NCBI GenBank assembly: GCA_045805605.1
Contig: JBJMKX010000033.1
Span: forward strand, 1-7,122
Direction: 5' to 3'
DNA length: 7,122 nucleotides
Source of the DNA: DATBDE01 sp045805605
GTDB lineage: Bacteria > Actinomycetota > Thermoleophilia > Solirubrobacterales > Solirubrobacteraceae
Shown piece after piece: positions 1-5,830 of the stretch (position 1 is its first letter; each line of letters starts with the position of its first letter). Both the position numbers and the translations under genes were made by a program. The notes beneath the pieces were generated by a model, which made no database searches, had not been told where the DNA came from, and saw only the letters and a program-made list of their open reading frames with translations.

Positions 1-49
1 GCTCCTGTGGGTGGTCGAGGGGAGGCCGAAACGGCCGCAGACGAGCTGA
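1..49 (+). CDS. Possible C-terminal tail of an upstream gene (perhaps lspA), partial
   Basis: A frame open from the left edge (codons from base 2) reads LLWVVEGRPKRPQTS and stops at TGA 47-49. A short hydrophobic run followed by a basic, polar tail would suit the cytoplasmic end of a membrane protein. Lipoprotein signal peptidase (lspA) often precedes an RluD-type gene, so it is the natural guess, but only 15 codons are visible and no family motif is present. If real, it overlaps the GTG chosen for the pseudouridine synthase by 43 bases. It may equally be a chance frame. Confidence 0.3.
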   Translation, partial: LLWVVEGRPKRPQTS

Positions 50-942
50 TAGCCGGGCCGGAGGACGCCGGACTCCGGCTCGACGCCTTCCTGGCCGCTC
101 GCGGGGCCGCCACGTCACGCGCGGCGGCGCAGCGCCTGATCGAGCGGGGCGAGGTGACGGTCGACGGGCTCGTGCGCCCGAAGAACCACCGCGTGCACGA
201 CGGAGCGCGCGTGGCGGTCGCCCCACCGGCGGCCCCCGCGCCGCCGCCGGACCCCGGCGCGGTGGCCTACGACGTCGTATACGAGGACGAGTGGCTGATG
301 GTGGTGGACAAGCCGGCGGGCGTGGTCACGCATCCGGCGCCCGGCCACCACGGGGTGACGCTCGCCGAGGTGCTGCCCGAGGGCAGCCGCGTGGTCCACC
401 GGCTCGACCGGGACACCTCGGGGCTGCTGCTGGTCGCGCGCTCGGAGGAGGCCCTGGCTGCGCTCCAGCGCATGATGAAGGCCCGCGAGATCACGCGCGA
501 GTACACCGCGCTCGTGGTGGGGCATCCGGACGCCGAGAGCGGCACGATCGATGCGCCGATAGGCCGGGACAGGGGCAACCGCACGGTGATGTCCACCCGC
601 ACCGACAGGGCCCGGGAGGCGGTCACCCATTTCGAGGTGCTGGAGCGCCTTCCGCGCACCACGCTGCTCCGCGTGCGGCTCGAGACGGGTCGCACGCACC
701 AGATCCGGGCCCACCTGGCCGCCATCGGCCATCCGGTGGTTGGAGACCCTCAGTACGGCGGCGCCGCGAGCGGCCGCCGGGTCGGCCTGGAACGGCAATT
801 TCTACACGCGACGCGATTGATGTTTAGGCATCCGTTCAGCAGGGAATTTGTGCGTTGCGAGTCCAAACCACCCGTTGAGCTCAGTCATGCACTTGACACC
901 GCTCGACGGGAGCCAGTCTCCGGAGGGCCAGACGGGGGCTGA
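7..942 (+). CDS. rluD: RluA/RluD-family 23S rRNA pseudouridine synthase
   Basis: The product (311 aa from GTG 7) should isomerise uridines in rRNA to pseudouridine in the cytoplasm. An S4 RNA-binding domain spans about residues 21-72. The RluA catalytic domain follows after a Pro/Ala linker (73-84). The hallmark HRLDRDTSG is at 131-139, with Asp134 the expected catalytic residue. GRTHQIRAHL (228-237) and FLHATRLMFRHP (265-276) are also typical. The segment between the HP at 109-110 and HRLD is about 9 residues shorter than in E. coli RluD as I recall it. The start is uncertain: the frame stays open to the left edge, and no ATG, GTG or TTG occurs in frame between base 7 and the S4 domain. The last 35 or so codons are much less GC-rich than the rest and use codons rare in this window. 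The exact target (RluD-type or another RluA member) cannot be fixed from sequence alone. Confidence 0.92.
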   Translation: MGGRGEAETAADELIAGPEDAGLRLDAFLAARGAATSRAAAQRLIERGEVTVDGLVRPKNHRVHDGARVAVAPPAAPAPPPDPGAVAYDVVYEDEWLMVVDKPAGVVTHPAPGHHGVTLAEVLPEGSRVVHRLDRDTSGLLLVARSEEALAALQRMMKAREITREYTALVVGHPDAESGTIDAPIGRDRGNRTVMSTRTDRAREAVTHFEVLERLPRTTLLRVRLETGRTHQIRAHLAAIGHPVVGDPQYGGAASGRRVGLERQFLHATRLMFRHPFSREFVRCESKPPVELSHALDTARREPVSGGPDGG

Positions 943-947
943 GACAT

Positions 948-982
948 ACGAGCGAGGCGGTCTTCGGACCGCCTCGTCTCGT
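948..982 (+). terminator. UUCG-capped terminator hairpin after the rluD-like gene
   Basis: CGAGGCGGTC (953-962), loop TTCG and GACCGCCTCG (967-976) form a perfect 10-bp stem with the very stable C(UUCG)G tetraloop. The outer ACGAG (948-952) pairs with CTCGT (978-982) around a single bulged T, giving 15 bp in all. The hairpin begins 5 bases after the TGA at 940-942, and a pyrimidine-rich tail (977-986, TCTCGTTCTC) follows. There is no true U-tract, which is common for high-GC terminators. Because rpsB lies downstream it could also act as an attenuator, but its position right after a stop codon favours simple termination. Confidence 0.7.
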
Positions 983-1114
983 TCTCATGGCTATCCTTGC
1001 CGCCGTACAGCAAGCAATCCCGCTGGAGATAGCGGCCGTGGCCCTGCCCGGGATAGCCCGGGTCCGCGAGCCGGCCGGCGGGCAGACGTCCATACCACCC
1101 AAGGGAGCAACTCT
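983..1114 (+). promoter_or_regulatory. Leader region of the rpsB operon
   Basis: These 132 non-coding bases lie between the terminator and rpsB. They should contain the operon's promoter or an rpsB leader RNA. A 6-bp hairpin is visible: CCCGGG (1047-1052), loop ATAG, CCCGGG (1057-1062). A self-complementary GCCGGCCGGC (1070-1079) follows. TATCCT at 992-997 fits the actinobacterial TANNNT -10 pattern, but no good -35 precedes it. In many bacteria S2 represses its own rpsB-tsf mRNA through the leader. I do not recognise a known S2-binding fold here, so that control is only a possibility. Confidence 0.4.
1101..1107 (+). promoter_or_regulatory. Ribosome binding site that fixes the TTG start of rpsB
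   Basis: AAGGGAG lies 7 bases before TTG 1115. It decides the start, because the frame is open without a stop back to at least 848 while S2 homology begins right at the TTG (ATEIGIRELLEAGVHFGHQ). Confidence 0.75.
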
Positions 1115-2224
1115 TTGGCCACCGAGATCGGCATCAGGGAGCTGCTGGAGGCCGGCGTCCACTTCGGCCACCAGACGCGCCGCTGGAACCCCAAGATGCG
1201 CCGCTTCATCTTCGGCGAGCGCGGTGGCATCTACATCATCGACCTGCTGCAGACCGAGCAGCTGCTCGCCAACGCGCAGGAGTTCGCCGCCGAACTCGCG
1301 CATCGCGGCGGGAGCATCCTCTTCGTCGGCACCAAGAAGCAGGCCCGCGACGCCGTCAAGGACGCCGCCGAGAAGGCGAGCATGCCGTACGTCAACCACC
1401 GCTGGCTCGGCGGCCTGCTGACGAACTTCCAAACCATCTCGCTGCGCATCAAGCGGCTGCACGACCTGGAGCGCTACCAGACCGAGGGTCAGCTCGAGCT
1501 GCTGCCGACGCGCGAGCGCCTCTCCGCCCAGGCCGACCTGGCCAAGCTCCAGGCCAACCTCGGCGGCGTCAAGAACATGGAGCGCCTGCCGCAGGCGATG
1601 TTCGTGGTCGACCTCAAGTCCGAGGAGATCGCCGTGCGCGAGGCCCAGCGGCTGCGCATTCCGATCATCGGGCTGGTCGATACCAACTGCGACCCGGATG
1701 GAATCGACTACATCGTGCCCGGCAACGATGACGCCATTCGGTCCTGCGCGCTGATCACGAGCGCGATCGGCGATGTCGCCGCCGAGGGCCACGCCGTGTG
1801 GGCGGCGGCCGAGGAGCGCGCACGCAAGGAGCGCGAGGAACGCGAGCGCCGCGAGGCCGAGGAGCGCGCCCGCCGCGAAGCCGAGGAGGAGGCGCGCCGG
1901 CTCGCCGAGGAGGAGGCGGTTCGCGCCGCGGCCGCGGCCAAGGCCGAGCAGCAGGCCCATCCGCAGGCGATCCCCGACGACGCCCTCGTGCACACCGAGA
2001 CGCCCGACCGCCAGGAGGCCGAGGCGCAGGTCGCTGCCGCCGAGCAGGCCCAGGACCTCCGGGCCCAAGAGGCCGTCGGCGACCCGACCATCCAGGCCGC
2101 CCACGAGGACCAGGCGCACAAGCAGGACGAGGGCGACAAGCCCCAGCCTTCGGCGCAGACCTCCGAGCAGGAGGCCTCAGACGCCCCGCCCGAGCAGCAG
2201 ACCCAGGAGGAGACGACCCCATGA
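1115..2224 (+). CDS. rpsB: 30S ribosomal protein S2 with long charged C-terminal extension
   Basis: The product is 369 aa from a TTG start. S2 is a late-assembling protein of the small subunit and helps bind S1 where that is present. The core (about 1-228) is canonical: LLEAGVHFGHQTRRWNPKM (10-28), FGERGGIYIIDL (33-44), FVGTKKQA (70-77), HRWLGGLLTNF (95-105), MFVVDLKSEEIAVREAQRL (162-180) and GLVDTNCDPDGIDYIVPGNDDAIRS (186-210). A tail of about 140 residues follows. Residues 229-280 are an almost pure Glu/Arg/Ala helix with REAEE repeats, probably a coiled coil or single charged helix. Residues 281-369 are acidic, rich in Gln, Glu, Asp and Pro, and look disordered. E. coli S2 has 241 residues, so the tail adds more than half a core. 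Its role is unknown to me. The stop overlaps the tsf start as ATGA. Confidence 0.97.
   Translation: MATEIGIRELLEAGVHFGHQTRRWNPKMRRFIFGERGGIYIIDLLQTEQLLANAQEFAAELAHRGGSILFVGTKKQARDAVKDAAEKASMPYVNHRWLGGLLTNFQTISLRIKRLHDLERYQTEGQLELLPTRERLSAQADLAKLQANLGGVKNMERLPQAMFVVDLKSEEIAVREAQRLRIPIIGLVDTNCDPDGIDYIVPGNDDAIRSCALITSAIGDVAAEGHAVWAAAEERARKEREERERREAEERARREAEEEARRLAEEEAVRAAAAAKAEQQAHPQAIPDDALVHTETPDRQEAEAQVAAAEQAQDLRAQEAVGDPTIQAAHEDQAHKQDEGDKPQPSAQTSEQEASDAPPEQQTQEETTP
2205..2212 (+). promoter_or_regulatory. Strong ribosome binding site of tsf inside rpsB
   Basis: AGGAGGAG lies within the last rpsB codons, 8 bases before ATG 2221. It is the best Shine-Dalgarno match in the window. With the ATGA overlap it allows both independent and coupled initiation of EF-Ts. 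Confidence 0.75.
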
Positions 2225-2826
2225 GCACTCCCACCATCAGCGCCGCCGACGTCAAGGCCCTGCGCGACCGCACCGGCGCGGGGATGATGGACTGCAAGGC
2301 CGCGCTCACCGAGGCGGGGGGCGACGTCGACAAGGCGATCGAGATCCTGCGCGTCAAGGGACAGGCGGCGGCGGCCAAGCGCGGCGAGCGGGTGGCGTCC
2401 GAGGGCGCCGTCCAGTCCTACATCCATCACAACAACCGCATCGGCGCAATCGTCGAGGTCGACTGCGAGACCGACTTCGTCGCCCGCAACGAGGACTTCG
2501 TTGCCTTCGCGCGCGCCGTCGCCTCGCATATCGCCTCGGCCCGGCCGGAGTACGTCTCCGAGGACGAGGTGCCCGACGAGGTCAAGCAGGCCGAGCTGCG
2601 GATCTACCAGGAACAGGCGGCCGACAAGCCCGAGCAGGTCCGTCCGAAGATCGCCGAGGGCCGCTGGCGCAAGTGGCTCGAGGAGCACGTGCTCCTCAAC
2701 CAGCCGCACGTCAACACCGACCGCTACGAGGGCAAGACGATCGAGGACCTGCGCGCCGAGCTGGCGTCCAAGACGGGCGAGAACGTCGTCATCCGCCGCT
2801 TCGTGCGGTTCGGCGTGGGCGAATAG
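2221..2826 (+). CDS. tsf: Elongation factor Ts, short form
   Basis: EF-Ts is the nucleotide exchange factor that recycles EF-Tu from its GDP to its GTP form during translation. The 201-aa product opens with the UBA-like N-domain (VKALRDRTGAGMMDCKAAL, 11-29), followed by DVDKAIEILRVKG. The EF-Tu-contacting TDFV motif is at 84-87 within VDCETDFVARNEDF. The middle (about 106-172) is a helical stretch that leads to EEHVLLNQ and a C-terminal strand ending ENVVIRRFVRFGVGE. E. coli EF-Ts is about 283 aa with two core subdomains. This protein matches the short single-core type known from Thermus, which works as a dimer, so a dimer is inferred here too. It is the second gene of the operon, and pyrH starts 10 bases after its TAG stop. 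Confidence 0.97.
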   Translation: MSTPTISAADVKALRDRTGAGMMDCKAALTEAGGDVDKAIEILRVKGQAAAAKRGERVASEGAVQSYIHHNNRIGAIVEVDCETDFVARNEDFVAFARAVASHIASARPEYVSEDEVPDEVKQAELRIYQEQAADKPEQVRPKIAEGRWRKWLEEHVLLNQPHVNTDRYEGKTIEDLRAELASKTGENVVIRRFVRFGVGE

Positions 2827-2836
2827 CATCTCGGCG

Positions 2837-3556
2837 GTGGCCGAGCCCCGGTTTCAGCGCGTCCTGCTCAAGCTGTCCGGCGAGTCCCTCATGGGGGACC
2901 TCGACTACGGCACCGATCCCGAGCGGATCCAGGCGGTGGCGGGGCAGATCGCCCACGTGCACGAGCGCGGGGTGGAGATCGCCATCGTGGTCGGCGCCGG
3001 CAACATCTACCGCGGGATGGCGGGAGCCGCCCTCGGCATGGACCGGGCCACGGCGGACTACATGGGCATGCTCGCGACGGTGCTCAACGCGCTGCCCCTG
3101 CAGGACGCGCTCGAGAAGCAGGGCGTCCACACGCGCGTGCAGAGCGCGATCACGATCGCCGAGGTGGCCGAGCCCTACATCCGCCGCCGCGCCATGCGCC
3201 ACCTCGAGAAGCGCCGCGTGGTGATCTTCGCCGCCGGCACCGGGAACCCGTTCTTCACCACCGACACCGCCGCGGCCCTGCGCGCGGTCGAGATCCACGC
3301 CGAGGCCATCCTCATGGCCAAGAACGGGGTCGACGGGGTCTACTCGGCCGACCCCCGCACCGACCCGGGGGCGAAGTTCCTCGAGCGCATCACCCACATG
3401 GAGGCGCTCCAGCGCGGGCTCAAGGTCATGGACTCGACCGCTCTGACCCTGTGCATGGACAACGAGCTGCCGCTGTACGTGTTCAACATGGACGACGAGT
3501 TCAACATCGACCGAATAGTGTCCGGCGAACGAGTGGGGACGCTGGTGACGACGTGA
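2837..3556 (+). CDS. pyrH: UMP kinase (uridylate kinase)
   Basis: The 239-aa product phosphorylates UMP to UDP with ATP, feeding pyrimidine nucleotide and nucleotide-sugar synthesis. It belongs to the amino-acid-kinase fold and in bacteria is a hexamer, commonly inhibited by UTP. Visible motifs are VLLKLSGESL (9-18), VVGAGNIYRG (51-60, the glycine-rich UMP/phosphate loop), DYMGMLATVLNALPLQDAL (74-92), GTGNPFFTTDTAAALRAVEI (134-153), GVDGVYSADP (164-173) and LKVMDSTALTLCMDNELPLYVFNM (195-218). Length is normal (E. coli 241). The start chosen is GTG 2837, because homology begins a few residues later and no other start codon fits. No clear Shine-Dalgarno is seen, so translation probably depends on coupling to tsf. 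The stop overlaps frr as GTGA. Confidence 0.97.
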   Translation: MAEPRFQRVLLKLSGESLMGDLDYGTDPERIQAVAGQIAHVHERGVEIAIVVGAGNIYRGMAGAALGMDRATADYMGMLATVLNALPLQDALEKQGVHTRVQSAITIAEVAEPYIRRRAMRHLEKRRVVIFAAGTGNPFFTTDTAAALRAVEIHAEAILMAKNGVDGVYSADPRTDPGAKFLERITHMEALQRGLKVMDSTALTLCMDNELPLYVFNMDDEFNIDRIVSGERVGTLVTT

Positions 3557-4110
3557 TCGACGAGCTGCTCGACGACGCGCGCGAGCGCATGGGCAAGACG
3601 GTGGAGGCGACGCGCGGCCAGTTCGGCACGGTGCGCAGCGGGCGCGCGAGCCCGGCCCTCCTCGACCGCATCAACGTCGACTACTACGGCTCGCCGACCC
3701 CGCTCAAGCAACTAGCGACGATCTCGGCTCCCGAGGCGCGCCTGCTGACCGTGCAGCCCTACGACAAGTCGTCGATCAAGTCGATCGAGAAGGCGATCCT
3801 CGAGTCCGACGTCGGCCTGACGCCCAACAACGACGGCAACGTCATCCGCCTGGCGATCCCGGAGCTGACCGAGGAGCGGCGCCGCGAGCTGGTCAAGGTG
3901 GTGCGCCACATCGCCGAGGAGGGCCGAGTCGCCGTCCGCAACATCCGCCGCGACGTCATGCACGACCTGCGCGAGCTGCGCGAGTCGGGCGAGAGCGGCC
4001 GGGACGAGGAGCACCGCGCCGAAAACGACCTGCAGAAGGTGACCGACGAGAAGATCGCGGAGCTCGACGGCCTGCTCAAGGCCAAGGAAGCCGAGATCCT
4101 CGAGGTCTAA
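3553..4110 (+). CDS. frr: Ribosome recycling factor (RRF)
   Basis: RRF splits the post-termination ribosome together with EF-G so that subunits can be reused. The 185-aa length is exactly typical. Seen in order: the long helix MIDELLDDARERMGKTVEAT, the RSGRASPALLDRI signature (28-40), YYGSPTPLKQLATIS (44-58), QPYDKSSIKSIEKAI (68-82), LTPNNDGNVIRLAIPELTEERRREL (89-113) and the conserved basic stretch RVAVRNIRRDVMHDL (125-139), and a C-terminal helix ending KEAEILEV. The GTG start lies inside the last codons of pyrH (GTGA, 3553-3556) and has only a weak upstream GGGGA, so coupled translation is likely. The pyrH-frr pairing is widespread in bacteria. Confidence 0.97.
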   Translation: MIDELLDDARERMGKTVEATRGQFGTVRSGRASPALLDRINVDYYGSPTPLKQLATISAPEARLLTVQPYDKSSIKSIEKAILESDVGLTPNNDGNVIRLAIPELTEERRRELVKVVRHIAEEGRVAVRNIRRDVMHDLRELRESGESGRDEEHRAENDLQKVTDEKIAELDGLLKAKEAEILEV

Positions 4111-4111
4111 C

Positions 4112-4150
4112 GTGGCCGAACGGCGGAGCGGTCTCCGCGTCACTCGATGA
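4112..4150 (+). other. Possible 12-codon coupling mini-ORF between frr and uppS
   Basis: A GTG at 4112, one base after the frr stop, begins a frame reading MAERRSGLRVTR that ends in TGA 4148-4150. That stop overlaps the uppS ATG as ATGA. GAGGT (4102-4106), inside the last frr codons, sits 5 bases before this GTG and is a fair Shine-Dalgarno. By contrast uppS has no good site of its own: the nearest GGAG, 4125-4128, is 18 bases away. A 6-bp hairpin (GCGGAG 4123-4128, loop CGGT, CTCCGC 4133-4138) lies within it. This may be a translation-coupling leader or simply chance. Confidence 0.25.
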
Positions 4151-4860
4151 GCGGAGCCGTGAAGCCTAGAGGGCCGCGAAGCGGCCCGGTTACGAGCGGC
4201 CGCGCGCGCTACGTCGCGATCATCACCGACGGAAACGGGCGCTGGGCCGCCAAGCGCGGGCTCCATGTGCTCGAGGGGCATCGCGCCGGGGCCGACGTGG
4301 TCAAGGAGCGGCTGCGCGACGCCGTCGACCTCGGCGTGCTCGAGCTCACCGTGTACTCGTTCTCGACCGAGAACTGGTCGCGGTCGAATGAGGAGGTCAC
4401 GGGCCTGATGGCGATGTTCGCCGAACGCATCGCCGGCGAGACGCCCGAGCTGCACGATCAGGGCGTGCGGATGCGCTTCATCGGCCGCCGGCAGGGGGTC
4501 GACCCCGGTCTGGTCGACCAGATGGAGTGGGCCGAGCGCACGACCGACTCGAACCGCCGCATCACGCTGTTCGTCGCGTTCAACTACGGCGGCCGGGCGG
4601 AGATCGTCGATGCGGCGCGGGCTTTCGACGGCACCACCGAGGAGGATTTTCGGCGCCACCTCTACGCGCCCGAGATGCACGACCCCGACCTGATCATCCG
4701 CACGAGCGGGGAGCAGCGCCTGTCCAACTACCTGCTGTGGCAGTCGGCGTACTCGGAGCTCGTATTCCGCGACGAGCTCTGGCCCGACTTCACGCGCGAG
4801 GCGTTCGAGGCGTCCCTGGACGAGTTCGCCGCGCGCCGGCGCCGGTTCGGCGGGCGCTGA
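4147..4860 (+). CDS. uppS: Undecaprenyl (polyprenyl) diphosphate synthase, cis-type
   Basis: This cis-prenyltransferase adds isopentenyl units to farnesyl diphosphate to make the long polyprenyl carrier for peptidoglycan and other envelope glycans. The 237-aa product shows all family motifs: VAIITDGNGRWAAKRG (23-38, with the catalytic Asp28), the YSFSTENWSR block (70-79), FVAFNYGGRAEI (142-153), PDLIIRTSGEQRLSNYLLWQ (180-199), AYSELVF (201-207) and LWPDF (211-215). The residue before the catalytic Asp is Thr27 where most homologs I know have Met. About 20 polar N-terminal residues precede the fold. ATG 4147 is the first usual start codon after the in-frame frr stop. It has no good ribosome binding site. 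The TGA overlaps the cdsA ATG by one base (TGATG). Chain length, C50 or C55, cannot be read from the sequence. Confidence 0.96.
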   Translation: MSGAVKPRGPRSGPVTSGRARYVAIITDGNGRWAAKRGLHVLEGHRAGADVVKERLRDAVDLGVLELTVYSFSTENWSRSNEEVTGLMAMFAERIAGETPELHDQGVRMRFIGRRQGVDPGLVDQMEWAERTTDSNRRITLFVAFNYGGRAEIVDAARAFDGTTEEDFRRHLYAPEMHDPDLIIRTSGEQRLSNYLLWQSAYSELVFRDELWPDFTREAFEASLDEFAARRRRFGGR

Positions 4861-5720
4861 TGGCGACGCGCCGACGGGTGGACGGGCCCCCGTCGAGCCG
4901 CCGTCCGCCGCCGCGCCGGCGCCGGCGCAGCGGCTCCGACCTGGGTCGGCGCATCCTGTGGGCGGTTCCGCTGATCGCGTTCGCGGTCTTCATCGTCGTC
5001 GAGGGCGGCCTCATCTTCACCCTCGGCGTGCTCGTCGTCGGGATCCTGTGCATGGGCGAGCTGTTCGAGATGCTCGGGTCGGTTCGGCCGGTCAAGCTCG
5101 CGGGCTTCCTGGGGGTGATCGCGCTCGCGTTCGCGGCCCTCTACGGCACGACCTACAACGTCCTGCTGATGGTGGTGGCCCTCCTGCCGGTGTTGTTCTT
5201 CCTCACCATCGGGCGGCCGCGGCGCGACGACCGGACGCTGTCGATGGCCGTCACGGTCCTGGCGGTGTGGTGGATCGGCCTGGCCATCGCCCATGCGGTG
5301 CTCCTGCGGCGCCTGCCGCACGGCGACGCGATCATCGTCGACATCCTCGTCGGCACCTTCCTCGGCGACACCGCCGCGTACGTCGGCGGACGCGCCTTCG
5401 GGCGCCGGCCGCTCGCCCCCGAGATCTCGCCCAACAAGACGCTCGAGGGGCTGCTCATCGGCATGGTCTTCGCGGTCGCCGGCGTGTGGTTCGCGGGGCT
5501 CTACCAGGACTGGCTCTCGGGGGTGGATGCGGTGCTCGTCGGCGTCGCGGTGGCGTTCGCGGCGCCGGTCGGCGACCTGTTCGAGTCGCTGATCAAACGT
5601 GACGTCGGGGCGAAGGACACGGGGTCGGTCCTTGGCCCCCACGGTGGCATGCTCGACCGAATCGACGCGGTGCTGTTCACGATCCCGGTCGGCTACTACG
5701 TCTGGCACGCGCTGATGTAG
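4860..5720 (+). CDS. cdsA: Phosphatidate cytidylyltransferase (CDP-diglyceride synthase)
   Basis: This integral membrane enzyme converts phosphatidic acid plus CTP to CDP-diacylglycerol, the branch point of phospholipid synthesis. The 286-aa product begins with a strongly basic, Pro/Arg-rich cytoplasmic tail (1-31, including a run of Arg at 19-23). Several hydrophobic segments follow, roughly 32-47, 50-72, 79-96, 98-117, 128-148, 156-175, 197-215, 221-238 and 270-285. The C-terminal signature SLIKRDVGAKDTG plus HGGMLDRID (243-269) is clear. The usual LPGHGG of this signature reads LGPHGG here (258-263), so Pro and Gly are swapped; the Lys, Asp, His and Arg expected to bind Mg and CTP are kept. 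Translation is probably coupled to uppS through the 1-base overlap. It is the last gene of the tight cluster. Confidence 0.95.
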   Translation: MATRRRVDGPPSSRRPPPRRRRRSGSDLGRRILWAVPLIAFAVFIVVEGGLIFTLGVLVVGILCMGELFEMLGSVRPVKLAGFLGVIALAFAALYGTTYNVLLMVVALLPVLFFLTIGRPRRDDRTLSMAVTVLAVWWIGLAIAHAVLLRRLPHGDAIIVDILVGTFLGDTAAYVGGRAFGRRPLAPEISPNKTLEGLLIGMVFAVAGVWFAGLYQDWLSGVDAVLVGVAVAFAAPVGDLFESLIKRDVGAKDTGSVLGPHGGMLDRIDAVLFTIPVGYYVWHALM

Positions 5721-5721
5721 A

Positions 5722-5765
5722 GCGGTCGAACCGCCGGCGGCCGAAGGCCGTCGGTGGGCGACCGC
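5722..5765 (+). repeat. Palindromic unit 1
   Basis: The outer arms are GCGGTCG (5722-5728) and CGACCGC (5759-5765). The core is a 12-bp stem, CCGCCGGCGGCC (5731-5742) with GGCCGTCGGTGG (5746-5757), including two G-T pairs, closed by a GAA loop. The left arm is followed by AA where units 2 and 3 have AG. Confidence 0.8.
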
Positions 5766-5770
5766 GTTTG

Positions 5771-5815
5771 GCGATCGAGCCGGCGGCCGCCGGAGGCGGC
5801 CAGCCGGGCGATCGC
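5771..5815 (+). repeat. Palindromic unit 2
   Basis: The outer arms are GCGATCG (5771-5777) and CGATCGC (5809-5815). The core pairs CCGGC (5780-5784) with GCCGG (5803-5807), then GGCCGCC (5785-5791) with GGCGGCC (5795-5801). There is one bulged A at 5802 and a GGA loop. Confidence 0.8.
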
Positions 5816-5830
5816 GTTTGGCGGTCGAAG

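Noticed and set aside
893..921. Consensus promoter with TTGACA at 893-898
   Set aside because: The -35 is perfect but at 16-18 bases downstream there is no TATAAT- or TANNNT-like hexamer.
848..1114. N-terminal extension of S2 (frame open back to GTG 848)
   Set aside because: S2 homology begins at TTG 1115, which has a well-placed Shine-Dalgarno, and the upstream codons look random and overlap the rluD-like gene.
987..1421. ATG at 987 opening a 144-codon frame
   Set aside because: It enters rpsB in the wrong frame, has no family features, and turns into Ser/Arg/Ala-rich shadow sequence.
1799..2221. Separate gene or frameshift in the S2 tail
   Set aside because: The frame is continuous, and the tsf ribosome binding site and ATGA overlap sit at its very end, so the tail belongs to rpsB.
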